Positions 1-46,978 of a stretch of DNA of 64,000 bases are shown piece by piece. The notes beneath the pieces were generated by a model, which worked only from the letters and a program-made list of their open reading frames with translations, ran no database searches and was not told the origin of the DNA. The stretch is taken from NCBI RefSeq assembly GCF_021347895.1, contig NC_067118.1:34341255-34405254 (forward strand). Reading direction: 5' to 3'. A program made the position numbers and the translations under genes. Position 1 is the stretch's first letter. Every line of letters begins with the position of its first letter. This DNA is from Acanthochromis polyacanthus (lineage: Eukaryota > Chordata > Actinopteri > Pomacentridae).

Positions 1-339
1 TGAAAATTTTGGTGTATTTCACGGCAAAGTTACTGGAGGAACTTGTCGCAGTGGATCCCCGGCGTGCTGCCCGGATTACCCATACACAAGTGGAACAATA
101 GTCTCCTGCAGCAGAAACACAAGCAGGTCAGTGTTGTTTATACCACTCATTGGTTTCGATCCCGTATTGACAATGTTAGGATATCACACACAGGCGACCG
201 TCCTATCACCTGACATTGCAGGTGGACTCGTTTTTCTTTAAATCAAAAGCATTGTAATTATTTTCGCTGCGAAAATGTGCGTCCGTAAATGTGGACACTT
301 TGACACGATTCCCCTGCATGAAATCGCGTTAGGACCACT

Positions 340-860
340 AAAGTGACGATAAATGGCGACACACTAGCACCACAGTCCGAGCGTGTTTAACTCCCAACAG
401 AGCAGTGGATTTGGAATCTCGGAACTATTCTGTCGACAAAACCCGTTTAAACCCAAACAGCCAGTGGCGGAGATTAACCCCGGCGCTATTTCCACAGAGT
501 TTGTGCGCCGGCCGGGCGGCTGTGCAACTTTTCCCCTGCCCTGCCTGATTCTCCTCCTCCCGGATACTTGCGTCAGGAAAACACGGGGAGAGAGGAACTG
601 ACCGAAAACGCAAAAGGCCTGGAAGGTAGAGAGGAAACCTCCACCAGCCAGGCCCCGACACGAAACGCTGGCGTGTTCGGTTCGCGTCCCCGGGGTTTAT
701 CCGCTCACTTGCCTACTTTGCGTGCGCCCTGCCCGCGGTCACGTCGGGTTGTTTCACGGGATATTCGCAGGACACTTGGCTCTACCGCCAACGTGCCAGT
801 CCAGGTGCTGCGGTTCTGCGGGGTTCTGTCGTGGAACACTACATGTGTTGAACAGTTAAA
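340..860. promoter_or_regulatory. CpG-rich block, likely promoter/5' exon region of the PCTAIRE kinase gene
   Basis: CpG dinucleotides are dense here (roughly 36 between 421 and 860 by eye) and sparse in the next several kilobases, as expected for a vertebrate CpG-island promoter. The first coding exon of the kinase (6783-6943) opens with a splice acceptor (pyrimidine tract then AG at 6781-6782) ahead of its ATG, so a non-coding 5' exon must lie upstream; this block is the best place for it. I cannot fix the transcription start or the donor site (a GT after GGAAG near 626 is one candidate). It could also be the promoter of a gene lying to the left of the window. Confidence 0.5.
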
Positions 861-3499
861 TGTGGAACCCGCGTCTTTGAACAATTCTTTTCTCAGCAGC
901 GTGTTGGGGGTATCATTTGCCGCTAAATTATTTATATCAATCTCAATGTGGGATGTCCAGATTGAAAAACATCCCATCAGTTCTCTTGCCCTTGCAATGC
1001 ACCTCTGCTGAAAAATCTCTCTAACAATCCCACAGCAGTAATGATCCAAAGCTTTACCTGTGTATTTTCTGCTGTACACTGCAATTAAGAGTATTTAGAA
1101 GCACTCATGACCTTATTTTTGCCTGTTCACCAGCTGTACACTATTCTGAGGTCAAATAATGTAGGCTACTTTTTACCCAGAAAAAGGCCTCTCTGAAGTT
1201 TAAAATCTCTCTACATCAGTGTCTGACAAACAATCATAACAGTGGTAATAATAATAATCCTAAAAATGATACTAAGTAATGAAATTTGGCTCTCCAGTTA
1301 TTCACTTGTTATTGTTTGCCGACTTTCTGTTGATTTATGTCACAATTTTATAAAGATGTGGTGTTACTATTAGATGAGAGGCTCATTTCCAAATACATGT
1401 GTAATGTAATGTATTAGCCTGCTATTATTTAAGTTTTATTTAATAAGTACCTGTGGGACACAGGTCATTGTACTGAACTGCAGTTTGATTTTTTATATGA
1501 AATTTTTGTTCAAATCCACCACATAAACATTGGAGAACTGTCCTTAATTAACATAATTTATGTTATACAAATCTTTCTCTACCCAGTGTGATCCCTGTGA
1601 GCCAGATCTGCCAACAGTCATAAGTCAGACGGTCAGACCCTATTCTCTTGTGGATGAAAATGGCATTTCAGATTTTTTTAAATCCTTTTTTTGTTTTGTT
1701 TTTTTGCTATGTGTGATTTTTGCTTTTTTTTAAAAAAAAGTTTGCTTCTGTTCATTCATTCATACATTCAGTCATTCATTCATTCATCGTCTTCCATAAT
1801 TATTTTTTTCTCTTAATCTTACTCTGGAGATTTAGGTTAAGTGATGGTCAAGATGCTTAGGCGAAGCCACTGGGCTTATGAGGAGAATGGACTGTTGTTT
1901 GGGTTATCTATTTATGTGTTTTGTGTGGATGTGTGTAGGATCCTGTAGTTGGGCAGATTTGTGCATTACTCATGCATCCTCAGGCCGCTGCGCGAAAGCA
2001 GCGTTTGGAGTGCCACTGAGTGCCCGTTCCACTTTGCCACAGTGCATGTGTGTGCATGCATGCGTGCGAGTTATATGTGCCACTGAATGGCAGAATAATG
2101 GTCGTTTGTTTTTGATGAAAAGGAAAGAAAGAGAGGCGTAGGCTGTAAGATAATATGTCTGAAACAAAGTGATACCCAAAAGGTATTTGTATGCCTTGTT
2201 TGGATGTGACTGTGTGACATATGTATGTGTATGGCACATAGACTCAAGCTTTGGTCCTCAGTTCCATTCAGAGGCATCATTGGAAGAGGAATCCCAGAGC
2301 CAAGCTGGCATGGACTGCATGATGCAGTGCTCTGTGGTGTCCCATAAGCTAGAGGGCTGGAAGTTTCTGCAGCTGACATGAGCATGTTTGAGGGAGTGTT
2401 TACGTGTGTGTGCACGAGTGGCGAGCACAGAGAGATGTGAATTGTTTATTCTCAGCTTTTCGCCTCTTTCTGTCTTCTTCTTCTTCGCTTCACCTCAGAG
2501 ACAGAAACTGCGGTTCCAGCCAGGGCCTGTAGCCTAGCAACCCAAATGGTGTGTGTCTTGAATAAATCAGACTGTGTTCCTCTTCTGTCCTCCTCAGGGG
2601 TGTGTCAGTTCACCTCACCTCCAAGCTACCACAACAGTGCAACCACCCCAAACATGTGGGAACACATGAACACATGCTCACCAGCTGCTAACAGACAGAA
2701 GAGTGACTTGTTATTCCTTTACTCCTTTCTATCAGTTACCCCACTAACCTTTGCTCGCTTCTGTTTGTTTTATTACACAGCCCATGTTATAATGTGTGTG
2801 AATTCATGCACTGTGTTGCATTCAAACACAGCCAAAACAACAGAAGTGCTTGTACTGCCTTTGAATGTTGCGGGCAGTGAGTGGAGCCTCTGTCATTTGG
2901 AGTGTGTCCCTTCATTTAGTAGGAGTTATGTATCCGAGTTGTTCGTGGTTTGCCAGGTGTCTGGTGAGTTTGGCCTGCACATGCTGTTGCCTGGAGCCAC
3001 ATGCCTCGTCCCACTCACTGATGTGCCTCTTCGAAGCTCTTCACACTGCCACGTCCATCTGCACCAGACAAGGCTCAGTGTCCAGTCGACATTCATAGCA
3101 CTTCATTCTTCATTAAACACTTTTTTTTTTTACATCACTGAACGCAGTTTAGGCCTTCGTTTTAATACACAAAGCTCAAATTGTAGTTATGCAGCAAAGA
3201 GTTAAACATACAGACATTTTATTATAGCACAAAAATAGGGATAAAATAAAATAATGGAATGCTATTTAATACAGGTGTCAGGAAGAAATGTTTATTTTTG
3301 TAGCTGGAGACATCCATTACAGATGAAAGAGAAAGTCAATTTTTTTTTATCAAGCTAATCATTAGTGGGTATTCCTGGCTTTTTCTACACCGACGCTTTA
3401 AATAATGGTGTCCATTACATTTCCTTGAAATGCATGCTGTTTGCTTATTTTGTGGAGATGTTTGTCACAGAATCTAACCTTTATTGTCAGCTGCATATA
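861..3499. other. Presumed first intron, left part; no gene seen
   Basis: AT-rich, stop-rich sequence with no recognisable exon. It holds short simple repeats: an imperfect ATTC/TTCA tract at about 1748-1787 and TG/GCATG-rich stretches near 2040-2070. The longest open frame (219 codons, 2546-3205) has no recognisable domain and biased composition, and I do not call it a gene. Confidence 0.4.
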
Positions 3500-4972
3500 T
3501 ACTCACTGAAGCCATCAAAACTATGAATGAACACATATGAAATTATGCAGTGTGAAATAGGTCAAAATGTGTTATATGTTTTGGATTCTTCAAAATAGCC
3601 ACCCTTTGCTTTGATTACTGCTTTGCACACTCTTGGCATTCTCTGGGTGAGCTTCATGAGGTAGTAACCTGAAATGGTTTTCCAACAGTCTTGAGGGAGT
3701 TCCCGGAGATGCTGAGCACATGTTGGCCCTTTTACCTTCATTCTGTGATCCATCTCATCCCAAACCATCTCCATTGATTTTAGGTCAAGTGACTGTGGAG
3801 GCAAGGTCATCAGACGCAGCTCTCATTCACCCTCCTTCTTGGTCAAATAGCCCTTTGGGGTCATTGTCCTGTTGAAAAATAAATGATGGTCCAACTAAAC
3901 GCAAACCAGATGGGATGGCATGTCACTGCAGGATGCTGTGATAGCCATGCTGGTTCAGTGTGACTTCAGTTTTGAATAATTCCCCAACACTTTCACCAGC
4001 AAAGCACCAACAGTGTCCTCCTTCATGCTTCACGGTGGGAACCATGCATGTAGAGACCATCCGTTCACCTTTTCTGCTTCGCACAAAGGCACGATGGGTG
4101 GAACCAAAGAACAGATTTCCACTGCTCTGTGGTCCATTTCTTGTGTTTCTTGGCCCAAACAAAACCCTTCTGCTTGTTGCTTTTCCTTAGTAGTGGTTTA
4201 TCAGCAGCTATTAACCATAAAGGTATGATCGGCCCAGTCTCCTCTGAACAGTTGATGCAGAGAAGTGTCTGCTACTAGAACTCTGTGTGGCATTCATCTG
4301 AGCTCTGGTCTGAGGTGCTGTTAACTTGCGATTTACGAGGGTGGTGACTCGAATGAACTTATCCTCTGCAGCAGAGGTGACTCGTGCTCTTCTCTTCCTG
4401 GGGTGGTCCTCATGTGAGTCAGTTTCGTCGTAGCGATTGATGGTTTTTGCGACTGCACTTGGGATACATTCAAAGTTTTTACAATGTTCTCGACTGACTG
4501 ACTTTCAGTTCTTGAAGTAACGATGGACTGTCGTTTCTCTTTACTTAGCTGATTGGTTCTTGCCATAATATGGATTCTAATAGCTATCAAACAGGGTTGT
4601 CAACTATGTACCAACCTGACTTCTACACAACACAACTGATGGTCCCTACTCCATTAAGAAGGCAAGAAATTCCACAAATTAAGGTTGACAAAGCACACCT
4701 GTGAAGTGAAAACCATTTCAGGTGACTACCTCATAAAGCTCATTGAGAGAATGTCAAGAGTGCGTAAAGCAGTAATCAAAGCAAAGGGTCGATCTTTTGA
4801 AGAATCTAAGATATAAAACGTGACTTTTTTCAAACCTTTTTGTTTACTACATAATTCCATATGTGTTCATTCATAGTCTTGATGCCTTCAGTGAGAATCG
4901 AACTTGTAAAGCCATGAAAATAAAGAAAAACCATGAAATGAGGAGGTATGTCCAAACTTTTGACTGGTAGTG
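3500..4972 (-). mobile_element. Decayed Tc1/mariner-type transposon, minus strand
   Basis: Three minus-strand fragments read as successive parts of a Tc1 transposase: the N-terminal helix-turn-helix part near 4590-4333 (ARTNQLSKEKRQSIV), a middle part near 4162-3923 (VPTVKHEGG and TLNQHGYHSILQ) and the C-terminal part near 3810-3562 (PPQSLDLKSMEMVWDE, MPRVCKAVIKAKGGYFEES). Stops and frame changes separate them, so no active enzyme is made. The ends are long inverted repeats of about 180 bp (3500-3685 against 4718-4898 reversed) and include the 3' coding part of the transposase. The right end runs on to the fish Tc1 terminus ACTGGTAGTG followed by TA at 4973; the matching outer 75 bp or so is missing on the left, so the copy is truncated there. 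Confidence 0.85.
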
Positions 4973-6782
4973 TATATCAATATGAAGTGGTATGCTGAAG
5001 TGATTCCCCTCTATAACCTTCTGGGAAATGAGATTCTCCAAACTGTTCATGTTAATTCAACACAGATAAGATGTAGACTGTGAAATTAGTTATTAACGTG
5101 TGTCTACGTGTGTGTGTGTGCGTGCCTGGACGCTGGCCCAAGTGTGTGTTTGTGATAACATTGCTGTGTATTTATCTGGGTAATAAGCAGAGCATCGTAT
5201 ATCAGCTGTTACTTTATTATGCGACTCTCTTATTCCTGAAAATTTGTGGATGATTGCTGCAAGGCACCATGAAGAGAACCCAATCTCCTTGTCCAAGCTG
5301 GCTGCTTCTCTAATGAAGTCTGGGAAAACATGCAAATGAGGGGGGAGGGAAATTGATAATCCATGTAGCTGGATGATATGAAATACATGTGAATTGCTTT
5401 CCTTTGGCTCTTTTGTTTCCTTCTTCAACTTTTTTTTCTCATGTCAGAAAAACACATTTAGCTGAGGTGCAGACCACATCCAACTGGACTCATGTAAACT
5501 GTCAGAGGCAACGCTCATAGCAATAGATAGTCTTCTAGGCACATCTTCTGGTGAAAAAAGCCAGTTGTCTCTAGTGTGGATGTTTGAATTCCCTCAGAGC
5601 ACTGGTTGTCTCTAATAGGCCTGAAAGACTGAGGGCCTGAAAGGATGAATGGCTTTTGTTGAAGCCTCCAAGGTTGGACACAAAGAGAAAGGCAGCGGGT
5701 GCAGTGTGTATTTGTGTGTGTCGGTGTGTGTGCTCGTGCTTGTCAGCTCCCGAGCCCTTATGGGTTAGATAGAAGGAGCAGGAAGTGGGAAACAGAAATA
5801 CTCCACCATAGCTGCCTCTACCTTCAGGCCAGTGAAGCAGAGTGTAGAGGGCTACAATGAACAAAGTGACTTCCACTAAAATACACACATCGCAACGGCA
5901 CATATACTGTACATACTCTTATCAACCAGATATTAAAGGTCTGCTGAGGGGCACTCTCAACAGTATATAACTTTAAAAGCTTACTGACGCTAAAAGGTAT
6001 ACAAGCACAAACACACAACACTCACAGTCGGGCCAGCAGTGAATATACCAAACACTTTGCTAGAATAACAATATGCTTCCTACATTTATTTTGAGGATGG
6101 AAAGTTCTCTCTCCTGCAGTTACATTTCTACTGTACAATATCTGAAGCTCACTTTCCATCTGACTTGTTTACTTGTTGTTACAGGGACATTACAGTTGAA
6201 TGGACCACTGTAGAGCCATAAATGGATTATGCATATGAACTTTATTCTTGTTTCCCAACATGATTTGTATGCCATGTTGTTTTTTTTTTTTTGTGTTAGA
6301 AAACCGTTTTATAACATCAATTTATTATGCACAGTTGATGGAACAGCCAGTGAAATGTGTGTCAATCACAGCTCATCAGGGAAAGGTGCTCTTGTCTGAA
6401 ACCTCTGGGGAGCTGCATTATCAGCCATTTACATGTTTTTTTTTTGTACATTTTTTTGTCATTCTCTTTCCCTCTTTTTCTCTCTGCCTCTCTGGATTTG
6501 TCTCTCTCTCATTCTTTGTCTTTTATTTTGCAATGTTTGCACTTGGGATACATAACAATGAGAACACACGCTGCGTGAGCAAACACAATCATTGGGAGCC
6601 CAAAGAACTGCAGAAAATGCGCAGAGGCTGCACTGCAGTAGTTTCACTATACAATGAAGATTAACTGGGTGGCGTGGATCTAGCTGTTGATGGCTATAAT
6701 GACAACAATGGCCACGGTTATGATGTTGGAGATGCAGGTAATGCTTTTGATGGTAATGATGTTGTTGCTGGTTCCCCTTTAG
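4973..6782. other. Presumed first intron, right part; no gene seen
   Basis: Nothing coding is recognisable. It contains TG-rich stretches near 5100-5150 and 5710-5740 and a pyrimidine-rich block at about 6430-6540. The last bases form the acceptor of the first coding exon of the kinase gene. Confidence 0.4.
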
Positions 6783-6813
6783 GCCCGTGGGCCCCAGTGG
6801 TGCGGTCGAGAAG

Positions 6814-40979
<34,166 letters not shown>

Positions 40980-43440
40980 TGCTGGCGGGGGCGATGAGAT
41001 GAGGAGGACAGTGACACGTGGAGCTGTCTTGTCAGACGTACATTCACTGACCCTGCCACACACACACACTGAAGGAGTGACACACCCTGCCACATAAATA
41101 CACACACATACTGAAGAAAAAACACACACACACAAATAGCAAAACGACAACTACACCACACACAACTAAGGCTGAAGAATTCCTATTTAAAAATAACGAC
41201 TCAGCTCAACCCTAAAGACTAAAAAGAAGTTTAAAAAAAATGTGCGTGATGCTGGAAGAAAAGTGGGAGAGTCTGCGATTCTCCTTGCTGCTACTACCGC
41301 CGCTGCCCAGTGGAGGGCAGCGTTTAGGATGTGAGCTGACTCGGATTTCAAACAGAACTTGCTGTATCAGTGGGCTGTGAGGAGGAAGTGGACACAAATC
41401 TAAGGCAAAGAAAGAGACGTGGAACCCTGTCGCTCTCTTTTGTGTTTTTTTTCCCCCCCTTTTTGTTGATGTACATAAAGAGACTGATGAGCTGTAGAAC
41501 TCTGCTTTTTCATGACACACCTAAGCCTGAATCCAAACTCTAAAAATTGCACCTCAACTCTAAACCCTTGCCTATCCTCTTGACCCTTTACTACATGATC
41601 TCTACGAAACAAAACAACAGACACAAAATCTCTCTTTCTCTCTTGCTCTTTCATTCTGTCTACCTTTCTCTCTTAAACACACACAGACAGACTGATGGTT
41701 CACTTGAAAGTTACGAGTGTGTGTAACATTGGAGTTTACAAAGATAAACTTTTGCACCTTATTGTCCAGTAGAGGTCAGGGTGGCTGTCATTACCTCATC
41801 TGTCACTCGAGCAAAGTAGGATGTCAAGTACACGATAGAGATATCAGAGTGGCGAAGAATCAAAATGACAGACCAAAAGAAAAAAAGCAACATCTCACTA
41901 ACCATGGAAAATGGACAGACGTGTTGCGCACTTCACCGCTCTGGAATTGAAAACACTCTGCAATCCACATACCAGTAGTAGACATTAATTACATTTGTCA
42001 CATCCTCATATGCTGTAAAGAACACTACACTGCAAGCGGCTCCTGTTTCAGTACACAAGAAGGACAACATTGAAGGAGAGAGAGGTAAAGGAAGTGTACA
42101 AATCCTCACCTGCTTATTCTTAGACACCCCCTTCCTCTTTTGCCTTGACTCAGAAGTTGTCTTGATCCGTTGTCTGATGTGCAGGTGTTGATGTTGAACT
42201 GTTCTCTTTGCACCTGATTTTACCTCTTTAGACAATTAGTAGATCATTCAGCAGCCCCACGCTCTCCTCCCCTGAGTCCGTGTGCATTTATTTTTTACTC
42301 TTTTTTTTTTTCTAAATCTGTATATATGATCATATATTTTACTTGTCAGAAGCAATGATAATTCCAGGATGCTGTTCTCAGTCTTTACAGTAGGTGACTG
42401 GCTGGGGACGTGTTGCACATTCCTTGAGCTCAGGACTTATTGCTAGTGTCGTTATGTGGATGCCGCGAGGTACAGATGTGTGTCTCCCCTGTGGAGCATG
42501 TGGCCTGAAACCTTTTGCTGGTTTAAACTGTACGCGAAGGCGAAGAAAGATTTCTCTGCATCAACCTGTCAGTCTGCTGTGTCGTCCATTCTCTGTTAAT
42601 TTGACCATAACATCGCTCTTAAGATACTACCTTACCCGTGTCCTTTCTCGTCATCTCTTTCAGCATGTTTCCGTATTAAACACAGATGTTTTTAATTGGT
42701 ATGTGAAATAGCTGCTGCTGGGAAAAGGAATACCTCCTTTGAAGTTTGCATGGGACATGACCTTATCACATGATTTTTATACACCAAACGCATCAACATC
42801 TAGAGACTGTACCTTAAAGAACATGACAACACACTGGTCAGCAATGGTGTGATGTGCTCGCAGCACTGGGACCAGATAGTTTGTATGACAAATCAGACTC
42901 ATCCTCTGGGTGTGTACTACAGTAGAAACTGTTCTGTAGCCTGTCTAACCAGGCTATGATGCATCTCAAAGCACTCAGACACACTGTTGTTTCATGCTGT
43001 TGATAATAACAGGCTGCCAGAAACAACAAGACCAAAGTCAGTCCTCCAAGCACCAGGTGTTCAAGCACACAACTGTTTCACACACTGATCAGCTGACATG
43101 TCAACATGTACTGTATCTATGAGACGGCCTGTGAGCGTAGTTTGGAGTTTCCTGTACCTCAGGCACTGACCTCGGCTCATTTCTGCATCTTTCCCCCCAA
43201 AATGGATTCAGGAAAGGGAGAAGTGACCCCACGTCTGTGCCTGTCAGAAGGACTACTTATTTCCCCAGAGTGTGACAGTATGTAGCATGTACATAGATGA
43301 TCCCTCACTCTGTGTATATATAAAAGTGTACAGGTTTGATACAGCTATTCACATTCTGGCTTTTTTTCTTTTTGCTTTTTTCTTTGATGAAAGTCATAGC
43401 AATATTTCTGTAATCAATAAAAAGCCATGGTAATAGGATG
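40980..43440 (+). other. cdk16: 3' untranslated region of the PCTAIRE kinase gene, with polyA signal
   Basis: The 2.4 kb after the stop at 40977-40979 has no other gene and ends with AATAAA at 43416-43421, a plausible polyadenylation signal. CA-rich stretches occur at about 41055-41160. Any shorter 3' end would need transcript data. Confidence 0.6.
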
Positions 43441-44610
43441 AGTATGATTGCATTTGTGTTTATTTAGGAAGGTGACTGTGAACGATCAAACTGTGAGACT
43501 TGACAAAAATAATGACCGTTTTTTTTTTTTTTTTTTTTTTTTAGTTGTTTTTGAAAATTTTCTTTCTTCTTTGTTTGCTGTTAAACATGCTGGATCCAAA
43601 AGGCTGGAATGAAGTATCATGTTGCAAAGGAGTATAAAACACTGATTTTTTTTTTTTAAATTTTATTATTTTTTTGCTTTTTATCAATGAAAGCCATAAA
43701 GGTGACAAAGGTCTGCTGGTGTGTGAGGGGTGTATACCATGTTTGAGGACAGACCTTAAGAAGCAAAAAGGATTTGTACACCTAATAAAAAATAATAATA
43801 AAAAATAAATCATCTAGTTACTTTTTTCTTGTCATAGATCTTCTGAATGCATATTGCTTGTAGTAGTTTGTGGCAAAACATTTTTTACAATTGAGCAAAA
43901 TTTTACAGTTAATTCTGTGCTTAACCTAGACAGTGGTATTCGACGTACCTGTAAAATCTTTCACAAAAAAAAGCTAAGCTATAGTCTTCAGAGTCATTGC
44001 ATCTCGAAATTTAATTTAGGCTCTTTCAGCTAAGTTATTGTATTTTCCCTTATAGCTTACACTATACTACATGTAAGCTTCTTAACCCCAGTAATCCAGC
44101 CACTGACTAGAAGAAGTAAGGAGATTATTTTGCTCGCTCTAGAGAAGCTTGGAATGAACTGTTGTGTTGCTTCATGAGTTTTAAATTCGCATAACAACCT
44201 GCGTGAATTTAAACTTTTAATATGCAAAAATTGAAATACTGACACCTTGCGACTTCTTATTAGGAGGTCAAAAGCAATAAATATCAGTGACGCAGAACAA
44301 GACAAACGAGTTGTGTTACTGTCAGAATACATGAAAAGTTTTGACAGCAAAAAAAAGATGCAGTTTGAACCCATGAGGAGATAACAGCTTCTGTCATACT
44401 TTTTTTTTTTTTTTTTACAGGTGCTTTCAGCAGCTGTGCTAGGTGACTGCTCGGGATGAAAAAAGTCTCTGATCCTATCCATGTCTGACAGATATTTTGT
44501 TTAAATTTGTGAGAATATTCTCTCCTTGCAATACATTGCAGAGACTGACTAATATTCTAAAGTAGAATAGATAATGTGGAGCTGCTTCAGGAATAAGATC
44601 AAGGGTATAT
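43441..44610. other. Intergenic region between convergent kinase and parapinopsin genes
   Basis: AT-rich with long T runs (about 43519-43542 and 44400-44417). No coding region, RNA gene or named transposon is recognised. Confidence 0.5.
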
Positions 44611-44612
44611 GC

Positions 44613-44773
44613 ACACTACTGTTCACCCAGGCAGTTTCATGTTTTCCGCACTTTTATTCATGTACTAACATAATTGCACAAGGGTTTTCTAATCATCAAT
44701 TAGCCTTTCAACACGATTACCTAACACAATGGACAATTCTAAGTGATCCCAGCCTTTTGAACAGTAGTGTATA
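44613..44773. mobile_element. Short Tc1-type MITE beside the parapinopsin stop
   Basis: The ends are inverted copies of ACACTACTGTTCA (44613-44625) and TGAACAGTAGTGT (44758-44770). The interior, read on the minus strand (CTAATTGATGATTAGAAAACCC and TGTGCAATTATGTTAG), resembles a fish Tc1-type element. It has no coding capacity and ends 24 bp from the parapinopsin stop codon. Confidence 0.6.
44653..44658 (-). terminator. parapinopsin: Candidate parapinopsin polyadenylation signal (AATAAA), inside the MITE
   Basis: A minus-strand AATAAA followed by AGTG lies about 140 bases past the stop codon, within the MITE at 44613-44773. No other canonical signal is closer. Confidence 0.45.
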
Positions 44774-44796
44774 CACAGCATTTTTAAAAATTATAT

Positions 44797-46920
44797 TTAT
44801 TCTTGTAAAGATTCTTGATGCGAGCCTCTTAGGCTCTTACTGACAGAGGCAACAGAGGTCTCAACCTCAGATATTTGAGGGTCTGCGGCCCACGGATTCC
44901 ATCCACACAGAACAGCAGGAATAGCGTAGCCTCGAAACTGGAAACACACACAAACACATGATTTTGGTTAGTTTTTATGACTATATGTCCCTGAATTTGT
45001 TTTCTGTGTGTGTGAATATAAACATACTTAATGAAAGATTACCTGTCTGTTCATGAAAATGTATATGATGGGGTTGTAGACGGTGCTACTTTTAGCAAAG
45101 TAAACAGGTATAGTAGCGACGACAGGGTCAACATGTACACTGGAGTCTATGGTGACAGTAAGAGCCATTGCGGCATATGGCAGCCAGGTAACTAGGAAGG
45201 CCAACACCATCACCACCACCATGCGGGCCACTTGCACCTCCACACGATTTGTGCTTCCAGCCTCAGATACCTGCAGCTTGGTCACCTACAGAAATAAAGC
45301 AAAAAGACATCATTATCGTATCATTAGAGTCGATACATTTACAAGTCCAGCTTCTTCGTTGCTCACCTGGTGGAGGGTCCTTAACAGTCGTGAGTAGGAC
45401 ACCATGATGATGGAGAAGGGCAAGGCAAAACAAAGGATGAAGTATATGATGATGTAGGACATGTTCCCGACATCTTTGCTGTACCAGTTTGGAGCACAGG
45501 AAGTTCTGACGCCCTCTAACTCATAACTTCCCCAACCAAACAGAGGCGGAGTGTTCCACACAAATGACCAGACCCAGGCCAGTACCACTCCAGCAACTGC
45601 ATGCCTGACGATGACAGAGTAGGTGTCTCACATGCTGGTCAAGCAACAAAGTTTTGATTTTCATTAACTCTCTATGATGCTGCTTAGTGAGACATTGGCG
45701 TACCTGGTCTGGAACAGGACAGCACCCATCGGATAACACACCACTACATAGCGCTCAACAGAAATGACTCCTATTGTACATAGGCTTGTTATACCTATGA
45801 GAAAGGAAAGAATAAATTAAGGCTACGTGAATGCTTCCCTTTAATTCAGCTTTGTGCCAATTAGTGATGTACAAATTATGAAGTGGAAAACAACAAAATG
45901 AATTTATTCAAGAAAAGTATTCGAGTGCAGCAATGAGATAATTGTACTTTACCTGAGTGTTTCCATTTTATGCCACTTCAACACTACATTTCAGAGGAAA
46001 AACTCCTCCACAATGTTAACCTGATAGTTACTCCTGACTATTCAGATTCCAATTATACATAAAACAAAGAGATTTGTGTAAAAATAAAAGATACAACGCA
46101 TTATTTAAAGCGCAAACCAGCAGCTACTTGCAGCCTTTTTGACTTCTGATGCCGTAAAGAAAAAAAACAATCTCTGTCAGTGAGACAAGAAATAAAAGGA
46201 AAGGTCTTCAAATTATCACAAATTGTTTTTCGTCTTTATTTATCTTAGTTGCTTGCAGAAGTTACTCCCAAATACCACACCAGTGTCACCAGCACAGATG
46301 GTCATAATGTTTATGGCTGAACTGTGTGTATAAAGAAGCTGCAAGTAGTTCTCTTTGAACACAGTTACAATCCCAAAAGGCAGCATAGGCATTGACTCAT
46401 TGGTATCAAAAATCTAACATAGGAAGATAAAATGTAAAAACTTTTTATTATGGATTTGGATTGCAGGACGTTTATCAGTAAAGGAACATATTCCTGTTCT
46501 GCAGCTCTGAATATGCCTTCTACCACTGTGCAAATGAAATCTTGCCAAACTGTAGTACAAGTAACACTGTGATAGAAAAGTAGACCCACCAAAAAAGGCA
46601 ACGGCAAAGCCCTCCAACACACAGCCCACATGTCCCAGGCTGAAGTATCCCATTGCATTGGTGACTGTGGTGGGCAGGCCTCCAAACAGAGCACAGCCCA
46701 GGTCACATATGGCGAGGTTAACCAGGGCATAGCTGAGTGGCTGCCTTAGTTTTCTGTGTCTCACCGTCACCACGATGACCAGGACGTTGAGGATGATCCC
46801 CGCTACAGAGAACACACCCATGATAATGGCCAGTTTTGTGTAACCAGTCCGAGACAGGATCTCTGTGCTGACTGAGCTGTCAGACGACGAGGAGTTTCCA
46901 TTCAGGGTGGCACTCTTCAT
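44797..46920 (-). CDS. parapinopsin: Parapinopsin, a UV/blue-sensitive non-visual opsin
   Basis: Seven-helix, retinal-binding photoreceptor that couples to G protein in pineal/parapineal photoreceptors of fish. Minus-strand exons 46920-46590, 45794-45704, 45604-45367, 45285-45043 and 44937-44797 join in phase to 347 residues (catfish parapinopsin is about 344). Visible: LVNLAICDLG in helix 2; disulfide pair Cys100 (GHVGCVLEGF) and Cys177 (LEGVRTSC); Glu103 at the vertebrate counterion site and Glu171 at the ancestral counterion site (bovine 113 and 181); VERY at the end of helix 3; Schiff-base Lys285 (VYFAKSS); YNPIIY in helix 7. Phrases such as WVWSFVWNTPPLFGWGSYELEG are parapinopsin-specific. 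The Met at 46920 is preferred over the one at 46947 because a TATA run lies only about 60 bp upstream. Teleosts have two parapinopsins (a and b); I cannot tell which this is. No lesion is seen. Confidence 0.95.
45925..46140 (-). repeat. Interspersed repeat in parapinopsin intron 1
   Basis: Sequence such as TACTTTACCTGAGTGTTTCCATTTTATGCCACTT, ACACTACATTTCAGAGG and AACCAGCAGCTACTTG is typical of the same common teleost repeat family seen at 15945-16115, here diverged. The edges are approximate. Confidence 0.5.
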
Positions 46921-46978
46921 ATCGCTGAGATGGATGAAAGTTTGCAACTGATTGCTGATGCCACAAACTACTCCCTAG

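Noticed and set aside
1..238. Open frame at the left edge with Cys-rich segment (ACCPDYPY) ending near a GTCAGT donor at 127
   Set aside because: It could be the last part of an exon of a neighbouring gene, but I cannot match it to a family and the frame has no start in the window.
2546..3205. 219-codon open frame on the plus strand
   Set aside because: It lies in presumed intron, has no domain, signal or splice context I recognise, and its composition looks like chance.
42394..42711. 105-codon plus-strand open frame
   Set aside because: It lies in the kinase 3' untranslated region and has no recognisable domain.
45521..45739. 72-codon minus-strand frame starting MLSDGCCPVPDQ
   Set aside because: It reads through the 99-bp parapinopsin intron 2 out of frame; the spliced frame carries the opsin motifs.
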